From the NCBI RefSeq assembly GCF_900090305.1, contig NZ_LT607751.1, positions 1,984,001 through 2,048,000 on the forward strand: 64,000 bases of DNA, given 5' to 3'. This document shows positions 18,414 through 26,022 of the stretch, in pieces (the stretch's first letter is position 1; the number at the start of each line of letters is the position of its first letter). A model generated the notes under the pieces. The model did no database searches, was not told the origin of the DNA, and saw nothing but the letters and a program-made list of their open reading frames with translations. The stretch is from Micromonospora siamensis (GTDB lineage Bacteria; Actinomycetota; Actinomycetes; Mycobacteriales; Micromonosporaceae). A program made the position numbers and the translations under genes.

Positions 18414-19491
18414 CCGGGGCGCGGGGCGGGGCGGCCGTACGGGCGGCGGCGCGCAAGCGGAGGATCCCGGCGCCGAGCGCGCCCGCGCCGGTGGCCAGCG
18501 CCAGCACGACCAGCACCCGGGCCAGGGTCGGTGGCCAGGCCGTCGCCAGGACCGGGCGGGACAGTACGGCGGCGTTGGCGAACCCGCCGAAGATGGCGAG
18601 GCACGCCCCGGCGAGGGCGAGCGCGAAGTCGGCCGCGGGCCGGCGGGCCACCGCGAAGACACCCGCGGCGATCGCCCCGAGGCCGGTCACCAGCGACCAG
18701 ATCTGGTCGGTGAGCAGCCCGGCGAGCACTCCGCCGAGGGTCTGGGCGCCGGCGTCGAGCGCGCGGCCGACCACGAGCACCACGAGCCCGGCCCCGCCGA
18801 GGGCCAGCAGCGCGCCGACGGCGCGCAGCCCGCGCACGCCGACCGGCCGGGCGGCGGGCAGCAGACCGGCGGCGCCGAGGACCAGGAAGCCGAGCGTCGC
18901 GGCGACCCACCAGGGGTACGGGTCGGGTGGCGGCACCCAGTACACCCCGCCGACGACGGTGAGCGCGGTGTCGCCCCGGGACACTCCGAAGGCGAAGTTC
19001 CGGACCAGGTGTTCGCTGGTGGGGTCGGCGGCTGCCGCCGGCGGTGGCCGGTCGTCGCCGGCCAGGGCCCGCTGGTCGTGCCAGCGGACGCTCGTCCCGT
19101 CGTCGATCTTCCGCCAGTCGGGCGGTGCGGCCGGATCGGCCTCGGGGGGCAGCTTGGTGTCACCGGCGATCGTCCGGTTCAGGTAGGTGGCGGGGGAGCG
19201 GCGGTTCTCGTACACCCCACCCGGCCCGACCCGCAGGTAGGGCTCGCCGGAGTAGCCGGGCACCACGACGTCGAGGTCGCCGTCGTTGACCAACTCCAGC
19301 CGGGCGCCCGCCTCGACGGCGCGGACGGTCAGCCCGGTGACGCTGGGGTCCTGGAAGTGGACCAGGGTGCGGTAGTCGGTGCCGTCCGGGGCGTCGCCGC
19401 CGTGCGCGGCGGCCGGGGCGGCCAGGGCGAGGGTGGTGGTGAGCACGGCGGCGGCCACCAGCCCCGCCCGGCGCAGCATCGGGCGGATCAC
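18385..19491 (-). CDS. Exported membrane protein of the SigC/copper module, function unknown
   Basis: 368 residues from GTG 19491, which overlaps the DsbA-like gene by GTGA. A signal peptide (LVAAAVLTTTLALAAPAAA) is predicted to be cut just before HGGDAPDG, which leaves His at the mature N-terminus. An extracellular beta-rich domain follows (about 40-190, VHFQDPSVTGLTVRAVEAGARLELVNDGDLDVVVPGYSGEPYLRVGPGGVYENRRSPATYLNR). Five or so membrane helices follow (about 195-350). No enzyme motif is recognised. Position last in the sigC-mauE-dsbA run, and the shared N-terminal His with CopC and YcnI nearby, suggest copper handling in the cell envelope. That is inference. An internal ATG at 19479 would shorten the n-region but keep the signal peptide. 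Confidence 0.75.
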   Translation of the reverse strand: MIRPMLRRAGLVAAAVLTTTLALAAPAAAHGGDAPDGTDYRTLVHFQDPSVTGLTVRAVEAGARLELVNDGDLDVVVPGYSGEPYLRVGPGGVYENRRSPATYLNRTIAGDTKLPPEADPAAPPDWRKIDDGTSVRWHDQRALAGDDRPPPAAAADPTSEHLVRNFAFGVSRGDTALTVVGGVYWVPPPDPYPWWVAATLGFLVLGAAGLLPAARPVGVRGLRAVGALLALGGAGLVVLVVGRALDAGAQTLGGVLAGLLTDQIWSLVTGLGAIAAGVFAVARRPAADFALALAGACLAIFGGFANAAVLSRPVLATAWPPTLARVLVVLALATGAGALGAGILRLRAAARTAAPPRAPVRDVGQPAG

Positions 19492-20204
19492 TTGCCGGCC
19501 GCCTCCACCGCCGCGGTGATCCCCTGCGGGGAGCGGTCCGCGACGTCCTTGCCGTCGACCTTGATGGTCGGGGTGCCGGTGACGCCGGCCCGGCTCGCGT
19601 CGTCGGTGACCTTCTCGGTCCACGGCTTGTACGTGCCGTCCTTGACGCAGGAGCCGAAGTCGTCGCGGTTGAGCCCCACCCCGGCGCCGATGTCGATCAG
19701 TTCGTCGTTGCTCAGCCCGGCGCTGCCCTCGGCGGGCTGGCGGGCGAAGAGCGCATCGGTGAACTCCTTGAACTTGCCGCCCTTGGCGGCGCAGCCGGAG
19801 GCGGCCGAGGAGCGGGTGGAGTACTCGGTGGTGGAGAAGCGGTTGAGGAAGGCCACCGGGTGGTAGACGACCCGGGCCTTGCCGTCGGCGACCAGCTTGT
19901 CGATGGTCGGGCCGCTGGTCTCCTGGAAGTTCCGGCAGACCGGGCAGAGGTAGTCCTCGTACAGGTCGATGGTGACCTTGCCGCTGCCGAGCACGATGCC
20001 GGTGCCGGCGTCGTTGGCGCCCGGCGGGGCGGTGAACGTGTCGGACTTCTGGCTGTTGAACACGCTCCAGCCGATCAGGCCGGCGATGACCAGCACGGCG
20101 ACCGCGGCGACGGTGGCCCAGAGCGCCCGCTTGCGCCGTCGTTCCCGGGCGATCTGCTCGCGGACGACCCGGGCGGCGTTCTTCTGCCCCTTGCGACTAC
20201 TCAT
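19488..20204 (-). CDS. Membrane-anchored DsbA-like thiol oxidoreductase
   Basis: 238 residues. A Lys/Arg-rich N-terminus (residues 1-27) and one helix (about 29-47) anchor it. The thioredoxin fold is outside, with active site EDYLCPVCRNF (Cys87 and Cys90, CPVC). A helical insertion contains two further Cys (AASGCAAKGG, DFGSCVKDG), and the cis-Pro loop reads VTGTPTIKVDG. This is the actinobacterial DsbA/Thioredoxin_4 arrangement (also the N-terminal anchor of Mtb DsbA-like proteins). The adjacent MauE-type protein is a plausible redox partner, and the pair would form or shuffle disulfides in exported proteins such as CopCD and YcnI. The start overlaps the mauE stop by 8 bases. Confidence 0.9.
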   Translation of the reverse strand: MSSRKGQKNAARVVREQIARERRRKRALWATVAAVAVLVIAGLIGWSVFNSQKSDTFTAPPGANDAGTGIVLGSGKVTIDLYEDYLCPVCRNFQETSGPTIDKLVADGKARVVYHPVAFLNRFSTTEYSTRSSAASGCAAKGGKFKEFTDALFARQPAEGSAGLSNDELIDIGAGVGLNRDDFGSCVKDGTYKPWTEKVTDDASRAGVTGTPTIKVDGKDVADRSPQGITAAVEAAGK

Positions 20205-20715
20205 CCTCGTCCTCCGTGGGAGGTTCGCCCGCGAGCCAGCCGTCCACCGAGACGGGGGTGCGGGGCCAGGCAAGCAGGATCCCGGCCAGCGCCAGGAATC
20301 CCAGGTCCCGGAGGATCTCCGGGAGGTAGCTCGGTGACCGGCCGGCGGCGAGTTGCCCGCCGCTGCCGAAGCAACCGCAGTCGATGGCCAGGCCGCGCGC
20401 CCAGGCCGAGGCGATGCCCGCGATGAAGACCACCAGCAGCGCCGCGGAGACCCCGGCGGCCAGTCGGGTGGCCAACCCGAGGAGCAGGAGTACGCCCAGC
20501 GCCAGCTCGACGAAGGGCAGCGCCGCGCCGATCGCGGTGGCCAGGTCGTACGGCATCACCTGGTACGCGTTGACGGCCCGGCCGGAGGCGGCCAGGTCAC
20601 CCACCTTCGCGCCGCCGGCGATCAGCCAGACGGCGGCCAGGCCGAGCCGGGCGGCGGTGGACACCCACGGCCGGACGGCGGGCCAGCGGGCGGAGCGCTT
20701 CGCGGTCACGATCAT
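20197..20715 (-). CDS. MauE/DoxX-family membrane protein (putative disulfide redox partner)
   Basis: 172 residues with four helices. The MauE hallmark AIDCGCFG is present (about residues 117-124), with LAAVWLIAGGAKVGDL in the first helix and YLPEILRDLGFLALAGILLAWP in the last. MauE proteins resemble the membrane part of vitamin-K-dependent oxidoreductases and are found next to DsbA- or TlpA-like proteins, for which they probably pass electrons or disulfides. The start ATG 20715 lies 32 bases after the sigC stop. The overlap with the DsbA-like gene supports a working pair. Confidence 0.85.
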   Translation of the reverse strand: MIVTAKRSARWPAVRPWVSTAARLGLAAVWLIAGGAKVGDLAASGRAVNAYQVMPYDLATAIGAALPFVELALGVLLLLGLATRLAAGVSAALLVVFIAGIASAWARGLAIDCGCFGSGGQLAAGRSPSYLPEILRDLGFLALAGILLAWPRTPVSVDGWLAGEPPTEDEDE

Positions 20716-20746
20716 TGGTCGTCCGGTCACCGGCAGAAGTTCCCGC

Positions 20747-21331
20747 TCAGCCGCGCAGCGCGTCGTCGACGGCCGCGACGAGGTCGTTGCGGGCCCGGGC
20801 CACCCGGGAGCGGATGGTGCCCACCGGCACCTCCTCCACGGCGGCGGCCTCGGCGTACGACAGGCCGAGCAGTTGGGTGAGGACGAACGCGCCGCGCCGC
20901 TCGGCGGGCAGCCGGCGGAGCAGGTCGGCGGCGCCCAGCTGGCCGGCCGGGTCGGGGTGTGGCCGGTCGGTCCACGCGTCGGCGGCCAGCCGCTGGTCGA
21001 GCCGGCGTCGCCGCACGACGGTGCGCAGGTGGTCGGCGCAGGTCCGGCGGGCGATGCCGAGCAGCCAGGTACGCACGCTGGAGCGCCCCTGGAACGTCGA
21101 CAGCGCCCGGAACGCCCGCAGGTACGTCTCCTGGGTGAGGTCGTCCGCGCTGTCCCGGTCGACCAGGGCGGCGGTGAACCGCCACACCTCCGCCTGGGTG
21201 GCCCGGACGAAGGCGGCCTGCGCGACCGGGTCGCCGTCGCGGGCGGCCAACGCCCAGCGGGTCGCCGACTCCCGGTCGGCGTCGCCGGTCGGGGCGGGCC
21301 CGACGGCGGCGTCACGCGGGGCGGGGATCAC
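20747..21331 (-). CDS. sigC: ECF RNA polymerase sigma factor, SigC type
   Basis: 194 residues from GTG 21331. Region 2 is FVRATQAEVWRFTAALVDRDSADDLTQETYLRAFRALSTFQGRSSVRTWLLGIARRTCADHLR. Region 4 is LLGLSYAEAAAVEEVPVGTIRSRVARARNDL. These match mycobacterial SigC closely in my memory of that protein, including QLLGLSYA-AAAV. In M. tuberculosis SigC has been connected with copper homeostasis genes, which fits a gene set here of CopCD, YcnI and disulfide enzymes. It is the first gene of the minus-strand run. The opposite gene encodes a zinc-finger membrane protein that is the best anti-sigma candidate. A TAACCT hexamer shortly upstream of the GTG may be its -10. Confidence 0.82.
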   Translation of the reverse strand: MIPAPRDAAVGPAPTGDADRESATRWALAARDGDPVAQAAFVRATQAEVWRFTAALVDRDSADDLTQETYLRAFRALSTFQGRSSVRTWLLGIARRTCADHLRTVVRRRRLDQRLAADAWTDRPHPDPAGQLGAADLLRRLPAERRGAFVLTQLLGLSYAEAAAVEEVPVGTIRSRVARARNDLVAAVDDALRG

Positions 21332-21402
21332 GACAGTGAAGGTTACGCGCCGCTCCCGCCCGGGGCACGGTCCTTCGGCTCTTGCATGGCCCGCGCCACG
21401 TC

Positions 21403-21431
21403 GGGAACTTTCCCCCGCCCCCGGCCGACTA
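21403..21431 (+). promoter_or_regulatory. Putative ECF-type promoter for the zf-HC2 / copCD side
   Basis: GGGAAC (21403-21408) and CGACTA (21426-21431) are 17 bases apart, the usual ECF -35 (GGGAAC-like) and -10 spacing. The predicted transcription start coincides with the ATG at 21439, which suggests a leaderless message. It lies between sigC and the divergent zinc-finger gene, so SigC autocontrol of the opposite strand is possible. Inferred from pattern only. Confidence 0.45.
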
Positions 21432-21438
21432 CCCGCTC

Positions 21439-22083
21439 ATGACATGCGACGACGTACGCCTGGCGCTGTCGGCGCGGCTGGACGGGGAGGACCCGCGGGT
21501 GCCGGCGCCGACGTTGGACGCGCACACCGCCTCGTGCCCGGGCTGCCGGCAGTGGCTGGCCCACGCCGAGCGGGTGACCCGGCTCACCCGGTTGCAGTCT
21601 GTCGACGTACCGGACCTGACCGCGCCGGTGCTGGCGGCGGTCGCCGCGGACCGGGCCGCCGGCCGGCGGGCCGCGGAGGCGGTGGCGCACGGCCGGCGGC
21701 AGGTGCTGCGGGCGGCGCTGGCGGTGGCCGCCGTCGCCCAGCTCGCGGTCGCCCTGCCGATCCTGCTGGCCGGGCCGGGCGGGGCCCTCGACCCGCACAC
21801 CAACCGGGAGATGGCCTCGTTCGACGTGGCGCTCTCCGTCGGTTTCGTGCTGGCCGCCGTGCGGCCGGAGCGGGCCCGGGCGTTCGTGCCGGTGGCGTTC
21901 GTGCTGGCGGTCTGCCTGGCGGTGACCAGCGCCTGGGACATCGCCAACTCGACCACCGCGCTGGTGCACGAGGTGGGCCACCTGGCCGCCGTGGTGCAGG
22001 CCGGGCTGCTCTGGGCGCTCGGCCGGGTCGACGGCGCGCCGCGCCGCCCGCTGGCGCCGGTGGTCATCCCGGGGCGCGGATGA
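21439..22083 (+). CDS. zf-HC2 zinc-finger membrane protein, candidate anti-sigma factor
   Basis: 214 residues. The N-terminus MTCDDVRLALSARLDGEDP and HTASCPGCRQW form an HxxxCxxC zinc-binding anti-sigma (ZAS) helix pair. Four hydrophobic helices follow (about 93-116, 128-143, 150-170 and 178-200), ending in a short cytoplasmic tail. Ordinary ZAS anti-sigma factors have one membrane helix and an outer domain, so the four-helix form is less usual and may sense something in the membrane. It is divergent from sigC, and only 41 bases separate its stop from copCD. The ATG at 21439 is preferred over an upstream ATG at 21382. Confidence 0.72.
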   Translation: MTCDDVRLALSARLDGEDPRVPAPTLDAHTASCPGCRQWLAHAERVTRLTRLQSVDVPDLTAPVLAAVAADRAAGRRAAEAVAHGRRQVLRAALAVAAVAQLAVALPILLAGPGGALDPHTNREMASFDVALSVGFVLAAVRPERARAFVPVAFVLAVCLAVTSAWDIANSTTALVHEVGHLAAVVQAGLLWALGRVDGAPRRPLAPVVIPGRG

Positions 22084-22123
22084 GCACCGCCCGGGTCGCC
22101 GGAACGGGGTGCGGTCGGTAAGC

Positions 22124-23794
22124 ATGGCCGTCATGACTTCCGTCCGCCGCGTCCCCGCGTGGCTTCCCCGGTTCGGCGCGCTGGCCGGTCTGCTGGTCGC
22201 CGTCGTCGCCCTGCTGCTGGCTCCGGCCACTCCCGCCAGCGCCCACGCGGTGTTGGTCAGCACCAGCCCGGTCGGCTCCGCGGTGGTGCCGCAGGCCCCG
22301 GCCGAGGTGGTGCTGACCTTCAGCGAGTCGGTCCGCAAGGTCAGCGGCAAGATCCGGGTGATCGCCCCGGACGGGTCCCGCGCCGACCGGGGCGAGCCGC
22401 GCTTCTCCGGGGCGGTGGTGACCGTCCCGGTCGACTCGTCCGGCCCGCGCGGCACCTACCTGGTCAGCTACCGGGTGATCTCGGCGGACAGTCACCCGGT
22501 CTCCGGCGCCTTCACCTACTCCGTCGGCGCGCCGTCGACCCCGCCCACGGACACCGGCAGCGACGTGCGGGCCGACCGGGTGGTGGGCGTCGCGGTGAAG
22601 GTCGCCAAGTACCTCGGCTACACCGGCCTGCTCCTGCTGGTGGGTCCGGCGCTGGTGCTCGCCGCGCTCTGGCCGCGCCGGCTGTCCCGCCGCGGGCCGG
22701 CCCGGCTGGCCTGGGCCGGGTTGGGGCTGCTGGCCTTCGCCACCCTGGCCGACCTGTGGTTGCAGGTGCCGTACACCGCCGGCGGGGGGATCCTCGACGT
22801 CACCGGGTCCGGGCTGGGGGAGGTGCTGGGCAGCACCTTCGGCGCCGCGCACCTGGTCCGGCTGGGCCTGCTCGCGGCGGCGGCCTTCCTGCTCCGGCCG
22901 CTCTTCGCCGCCCCCGCCGGCCGGACCGACCTGATCATCCTGGCCGTGCTGGGCGGGGCGGCGCTGTTCACCTGGCCGCTGGCCGGGCACGCGGCGGCCT
23001 CGCCGGCCCCGGCGGTCTCCGTGGTCGTCGACGCGGTCCACCTGGGCGGCATGGCGGTCTGGCTGGGCGGCCTGGTGATGCTCGCCGGGTTCCTGCTGCG
23101 TCGGGCCGACGAGCGGGAACTGGACGCCATCCTGCCGATCTGGTCGCGCTGGGCGGCGCTGGCCGTGTCGGCGCTGCTGCTCGCCGGCACCGTGCAGGCG
23201 CTGATCGAGGTGGCCACCCCGAAGGCGCTGGTCGACACCACGTACGGGCGGCTGGTGCTGGCCAAGATCGTGCTGCTGGCGATCGTGGTGGCGGTGGCCG
23301 CGTACTCCCGGCAGCTGGTGCGGCGGCGGACCGCGGCGGGGCGGCCGACCCGGATGCGCCGTGCGGTGATCGCCGAGCTGGCGATCACCGCGGTGGTGCT
23401 CGGGGTGTCGGCGACCCTGGTGCAGACCACCCCGGCGCGCACCGCCGAGGCCCAGGTGGACGGTACGGCGGCCGGCTACTTCTCGGCCACGTTGACCAGC
23501 TCGCTCTACTCGTTGCAGGTGGAGCTGGACCCGGCCGAGCGGGGCCCGAACACGCTGCACCTGTACGCGTACACGAAGGACAACAAGCCGCAGCGGGTGG
23601 CGGAGTGGAAGGTCACCGCCGCGCTGCCGTCGGCCGGGATCGAACCGATCGACGTGCCGCTGCTGCCGCTGACCGACAACCACGTCACCGGTGAGGTGAG
23701 TTTGCCCTCGGCCGGGCAGTGGGAGTTCCGCTTCACCCTCCGCACCACCGACATCGACCGGGCCACGGTGACCGCCACCGTGCCGATCCGCTAG
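22124..23794 (+). CDS. CopC-CopD fusion copper-transport protein
   Basis: 556 residues. A signal peptide ends ATPASA, so the mature protein starts HAVLVSTSPVGSAVVP. This is the CopC domain, with the N-terminal His and the later D-x-H of SADSHPVSG as expected copper(II) ligands. About eight helices of the CopD domain follow (about 150-435; AVHLGGMAVWLGGLVMLAGFLLRR is the His-containing CopD signature). A C-terminal beta domain (about 445-556) resembles YtkA/FixH modules. Fused CopC-CopD proteins are common in actinobacteria and are thought to import copper for extracellular cuproenzymes. The exact start is uncertain: GTG 22109, ATG 22124 and ATG 22133 all keep the signal peptide. Confidence 0.92.
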   Translation: MAVMTSVRRVPAWLPRFGALAGLLVAVVALLLAPATPASAHAVLVSTSPVGSAVVPQAPAEVVLTFSESVRKVSGKIRVIAPDGSRADRGEPRFSGAVVTVPVDSSGPRGTYLVSYRVISADSHPVSGAFTYSVGAPSTPPTDTGSDVRADRVVGVAVKVAKYLGYTGLLLLVGPALVLAALWPRRLSRRGPARLAWAGLGLLAFATLADLWLQVPYTAGGGILDVTGSGLGEVLGSTFGAAHLVRLGLLAAAAFLLRPLFAAPAGRTDLIILAVLGGAALFTWPLAGHAAASPAPAVSVVVDAVHLGGMAVWLGGLVMLAGFLLRRADERELDAILPIWSRWAALAVSALLLAGTVQALIEVATPKALVDTTYGRLVLAKIVLLAIVVAVAAYSRQLVRRRTAAGRPTRMRRAVIAELAITAVVLGVSATLVQTTPARTAEAQVDGTAAGYFSATLTSSLYSLQVELDPAERGPNTLHLYAYTKDNKPQRVAEWKVTAALPSAGIEPIDVPLLPLTDNHVTGEVSLPSAGQWEFRFTLRTTDIDRATVTATVPIR

Positions 23795-23808
23795 GAAGGC
23801 TCCCGCAC

Positions 23809-24534
23809 ATGATCCGTTTCCGGCGTACCGCCGCCGCGTTCACCCTCGCCGCCGTGGGCGCGGCCGTCTTCGGCCTGGCCGGTCCGGCCTCGGCGCACGT
23901 CACGGTCGACCCGAAGCAGGCCACCCAGGGCGGGTACGCCCGGGTGGCGTTCCGGGTGCCGAACGAGAGTGACACCGCCGCCACCACCAAGGTCGAGGTG
24001 GTGCTGCCGGAGAACGCGCCGGTGGGTTCGGTGTCCACGCTGCCGGTGCCGGGCTGGACGGTGGCCGTGGAGAAGGCGAAGGTGGACCCGCCGATCGAGG
24101 TGCACGGCAGCCAGCTCACCGAGCGCGTGTCGAAGCTGACCTGGACGGCCGCGGGGGACGCGGCGATCAAGCCGGGCACCTTCCAGGAGTTCCCGGTCTC
24201 CATGGGGCCGCTGCCGAAGGTCGACACGATGGTCTTCAAGACCCTGCAGACCTACTCCGACGGCAACGTGGTCCGCTGGATCGACGAGCCGACGCCGGGC
24301 GGTGCGGAGCCGGAGAGCCCCGCACCGGTGCTCACCCTGACCGCCGCGGCGCCCTCCGGGTCCGCCGCCCCGGCCGCCGCGCCGGCCGGCTCGGACGACG
24401 CCGACGAGGCCGACGACGACTCGACCGGCCTGGCGGTCGGTCTCGGCGCGGCGGGCCTGGTCGCCGGGCTGGCCGGGCTGGTCCTGGGCGGCCTGGCCTT
24501 CCGCCGTACCCGTGCGGCGGCCCCCACCGCCTGA
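23809..24534 (+). CDS. ycnI: YcnI-family copper-binding membrane-anchored protein (DUF1775)
   Basis: 241 residues. The signal peptide ends GPASA before HVTVDPKQATQGGYARVAFRVPNES, the exact YcnI N-terminus whose first His takes part in copper(II) binding. The DUF1775 domain runs to about residue 160 and includes KLTWTA and VVRWIDEP, with the conserved Trp. An acidic linker (DDADEADDDS) precedes a single C-terminal helix and RRTRA. AGGAAGG, overlapping the copCD stop, is the ribosome-binding site. Together with CopCD it is likely an envelope copper chaperone system. Confidence 0.93.
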   Translation: MIRFRRTAAAFTLAAVGAAVFGLAGPASAHVTVDPKQATQGGYARVAFRVPNESDTAATTKVEVVLPENAPVGSVSTLPVPGWTVAVEKAKVDPPIEVHGSQLTERVSKLTWTAAGDAAIKPGTFQEFPVSMGPLPKVDTMVFKTLQTYSDGNVVRWIDEPTPGGAEPESPAPVLTLTAAAPSGSAAPAAAPAGSDDADEADDDSTGLAVGLGAAGLVAGLAGLVLGGLAFRRTRAAAPTA

Positions 24535-24718
24535 CCCATCCTGTCCCGGCAATCCGGCGGCCGGGCTCGGCCCCGCCGCGACCATGGCGGTGGTGGCCTG
24601 GGTGATCGACCCGGATCATCCGGCCGAGGTGGAGCTGGAGGCCAACCTCCCGACCCGCTGATCAGCCGGCGCCTGTCCGGGGCGAAGCCGCACGCGACCC
24701 GTGGGCGCAAACATCGCC

Positions 24719-24770
24719 ACGAGCGTGATACCTCAGAGTCATTTTGATACCTCTGAGGTATCACGCTCGT
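24719..24770 (+). terminator. Strong T-tailed hairpin with perfect 20-bp stem
   Basis: ACGAGCGTGATACCTCAGAG (24719-24738) pairs with its exact complement (24751-24770) across a 12-base loop, followed by TTTTCTCGTT. This is the clearest intrinsic terminator in the window. The same segment also holds a second palindrome, TGATACCTC-T-GAGGTATCA (24745-24763), which cannot form together with the first. TGATACCTC occurs twice directly and once inverted. It lies 185 bases after ycnI. Confidence 0.75.
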
Positions 24771-24785
24771 TTTTCTCGTTGCTTT

Positions 24786-24825
24786 CCAGCCCGCCAGCCC
24801 GCCAGCCCGCCAGCCCGCCAGCCAG
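24786..24825. repeat. CCAGCCCG tandem repeat, 4-5 copies
   Basis: Four exact copies of the 8-base unit (24786-24817) are followed by one altered copy, CCAGCCAG. It starts 15 bases after the stem of the T-tailed hairpin. A unit of eight is not a multiple of three and the region is non-coding, so slippage would be tolerated. Confidence 0.85.
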
Positions 24826-24962
24826 CGGCCCGGGGCTCCGCATCCGGAGGCCAGAACAGCCGGATCGCCGGGCCTGCGATGGTTGCCGTGGATATCCGCT
24901 GATAGCCCGGTTTGCCTCGGTAAGGTCGGCCGGGTAATCGGCGACGGAGGGGGACTGAACGG

Positions 24963-26015
24963 ATGCGTTTCGTGCGCGCGCTGGCCGGACTGCTGCTGTT
25001 GACCATGGGGATCCCGGCGCTCCTCGCCGGCGGAACGCTGGCCGTCGTGGCCCGGCACGCCGACCCCGGCGGCAGCTTCGGCGCCCGTTTCGAGCAGGTC
25101 CACACCGACGGCCAGGCCGTCGTCGTCCCCGACCTGGACGCGTTGCTGCACAGCGAGGCGCCGTTCGCCCGCACCGACCGCTCCCGGGTCCGGCTCACCG
25201 CGCGGACCGCCGACGGTCCGGCCTTCCTCGGCCTCGCCCCCACGGAGGAGGTGCGGCGTTGGCTCGGGCCCGTCCCGCACGCGGCCATCACGCGGGTGAC
25301 GCTGGCCCGCGGCCCGCTCCCGGTCCGCCTGGAACCGGCCGGCCCGCCGATGGGCGCCCCGTCCGCCGCCGGCGCGGGCACCCCGGTCAGCAGGACCAAC
25401 TGGGTACGCGAGGGGATCGGCGCCCTGGAGTGGAGCCCCGCCGACCTGGCCGGCCCGCCGCTGAGCCTGGTGGTGATGCGCCCCGACGGGCGGGCCGACC
25501 TGACCCTCGACCTGCGGGCCGAACTGCGCGCCGGCTGGTTCGGGCCGATCACGTACGGGCTGCTGGGCGGCGGGATCCTGCTGGTGGCGCTCGCCGCGCT
25601 GGTGCTGCTGCGCCCGACCCGCCCCCGCGAGGTGGTCTTCGTGGTGGAGCCGGACCAGGTGCCGGTGCTCGCCGGCCGGCTCGGGGTCAGCTCGCTCAGC
25701 GGCCTGGGCTCCACGCCGGGTTGGGAACCCCCGCCGGTGCGCGAGCGGGAACTGGTCGGCGTGGGTGCCGGCGCCGCCCACTCGGCACCCGGGTCGGTCC
25801 CGCCCGGCCGTCCGGCCAGCCTGGCCGACCTGCCGCCCACCGGTGTCGCCGAGGGCGGTGCGCCGCCCGCCACCCGGCTCGCCCCGCCCGACGTGGCGCT
25901 CGACCTGACCTGGCCACCCGTCGGGGCGGCGGAGACCCGGCGGCCGGCGTCGGTGCCGGCGACGCTGCGCCCGGCGACTCCCGACGGCGACGCGCCGGCG
26001 GCCGACCGGTCCTGA
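24963..26015 (+). CDS. Membrane protein of unknown function, two helices
   Basis: 350 residues. An N-terminal helix (about 5-28) is followed by an extracellular domain of about 165 residues with FLGLAPTEEVRRWLG and NWVREGIGALEWSPADLAGPPLSLVVMRPDG. A second helix (about 198-218) leads to a Pro-rich, largely disordered cytoplasmic tail of 130 residues. I do not recognise the family; similar two-helix proteins occur in Micromonosporaceae. GGAGGGG nine bases before the ATG supports the start. The gene is convergent with the GT87 gene, leaving only seven bases between them. Confidence 0.7.
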   Translation: MRFVRALAGLLLLTMGIPALLAGGTLAVVARHADPGGSFGARFEQVHTDGQAVVVPDLDALLHSEAPFARTDRSRVRLTARTADGPAFLGLAPTEEVRRWLGPVPHAAITRVTLARGPLPVRLEPAGPPMGAPSAAGAGTPVSRTNWVREGIGALEWSPADLAGPPLSLVVMRPDGRADLTLDLRAELRAGWFGPITYGLLGGGILLVALAALVLLRPTRPREVVFVVEPDQVPVLAGRLGVSSLSGLGSTPGWEPPPVRERELVGVGAGAAHSAPGSVPPGRPASLADLPPTGVAEGGAPPATRLAPPDVALDLTWPPVGAAETRRPASVPATLRPATPDGDAPAADRS

Positions 26016-26022
26016 TCTCCCG

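Larger units (their letters stand above)
24535..24962. other. 428-base intergenic region with a hairpin and a short tandem repeat
   Basis: The first part contains a 25-codon open frame (24584-24661, MAVVAWVIDPDHPAEVELEA...) without a convincing ribosome-binding site. It may be a gene remnant. The centre carries the T-tailed hairpin at 24719-24770 and the CCAGCCCG repeat that follows. The rest shows nothing I can name. GGAGGGG near 24950 is the ribosome-binding site of the next gene. Confidence 0.5.
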
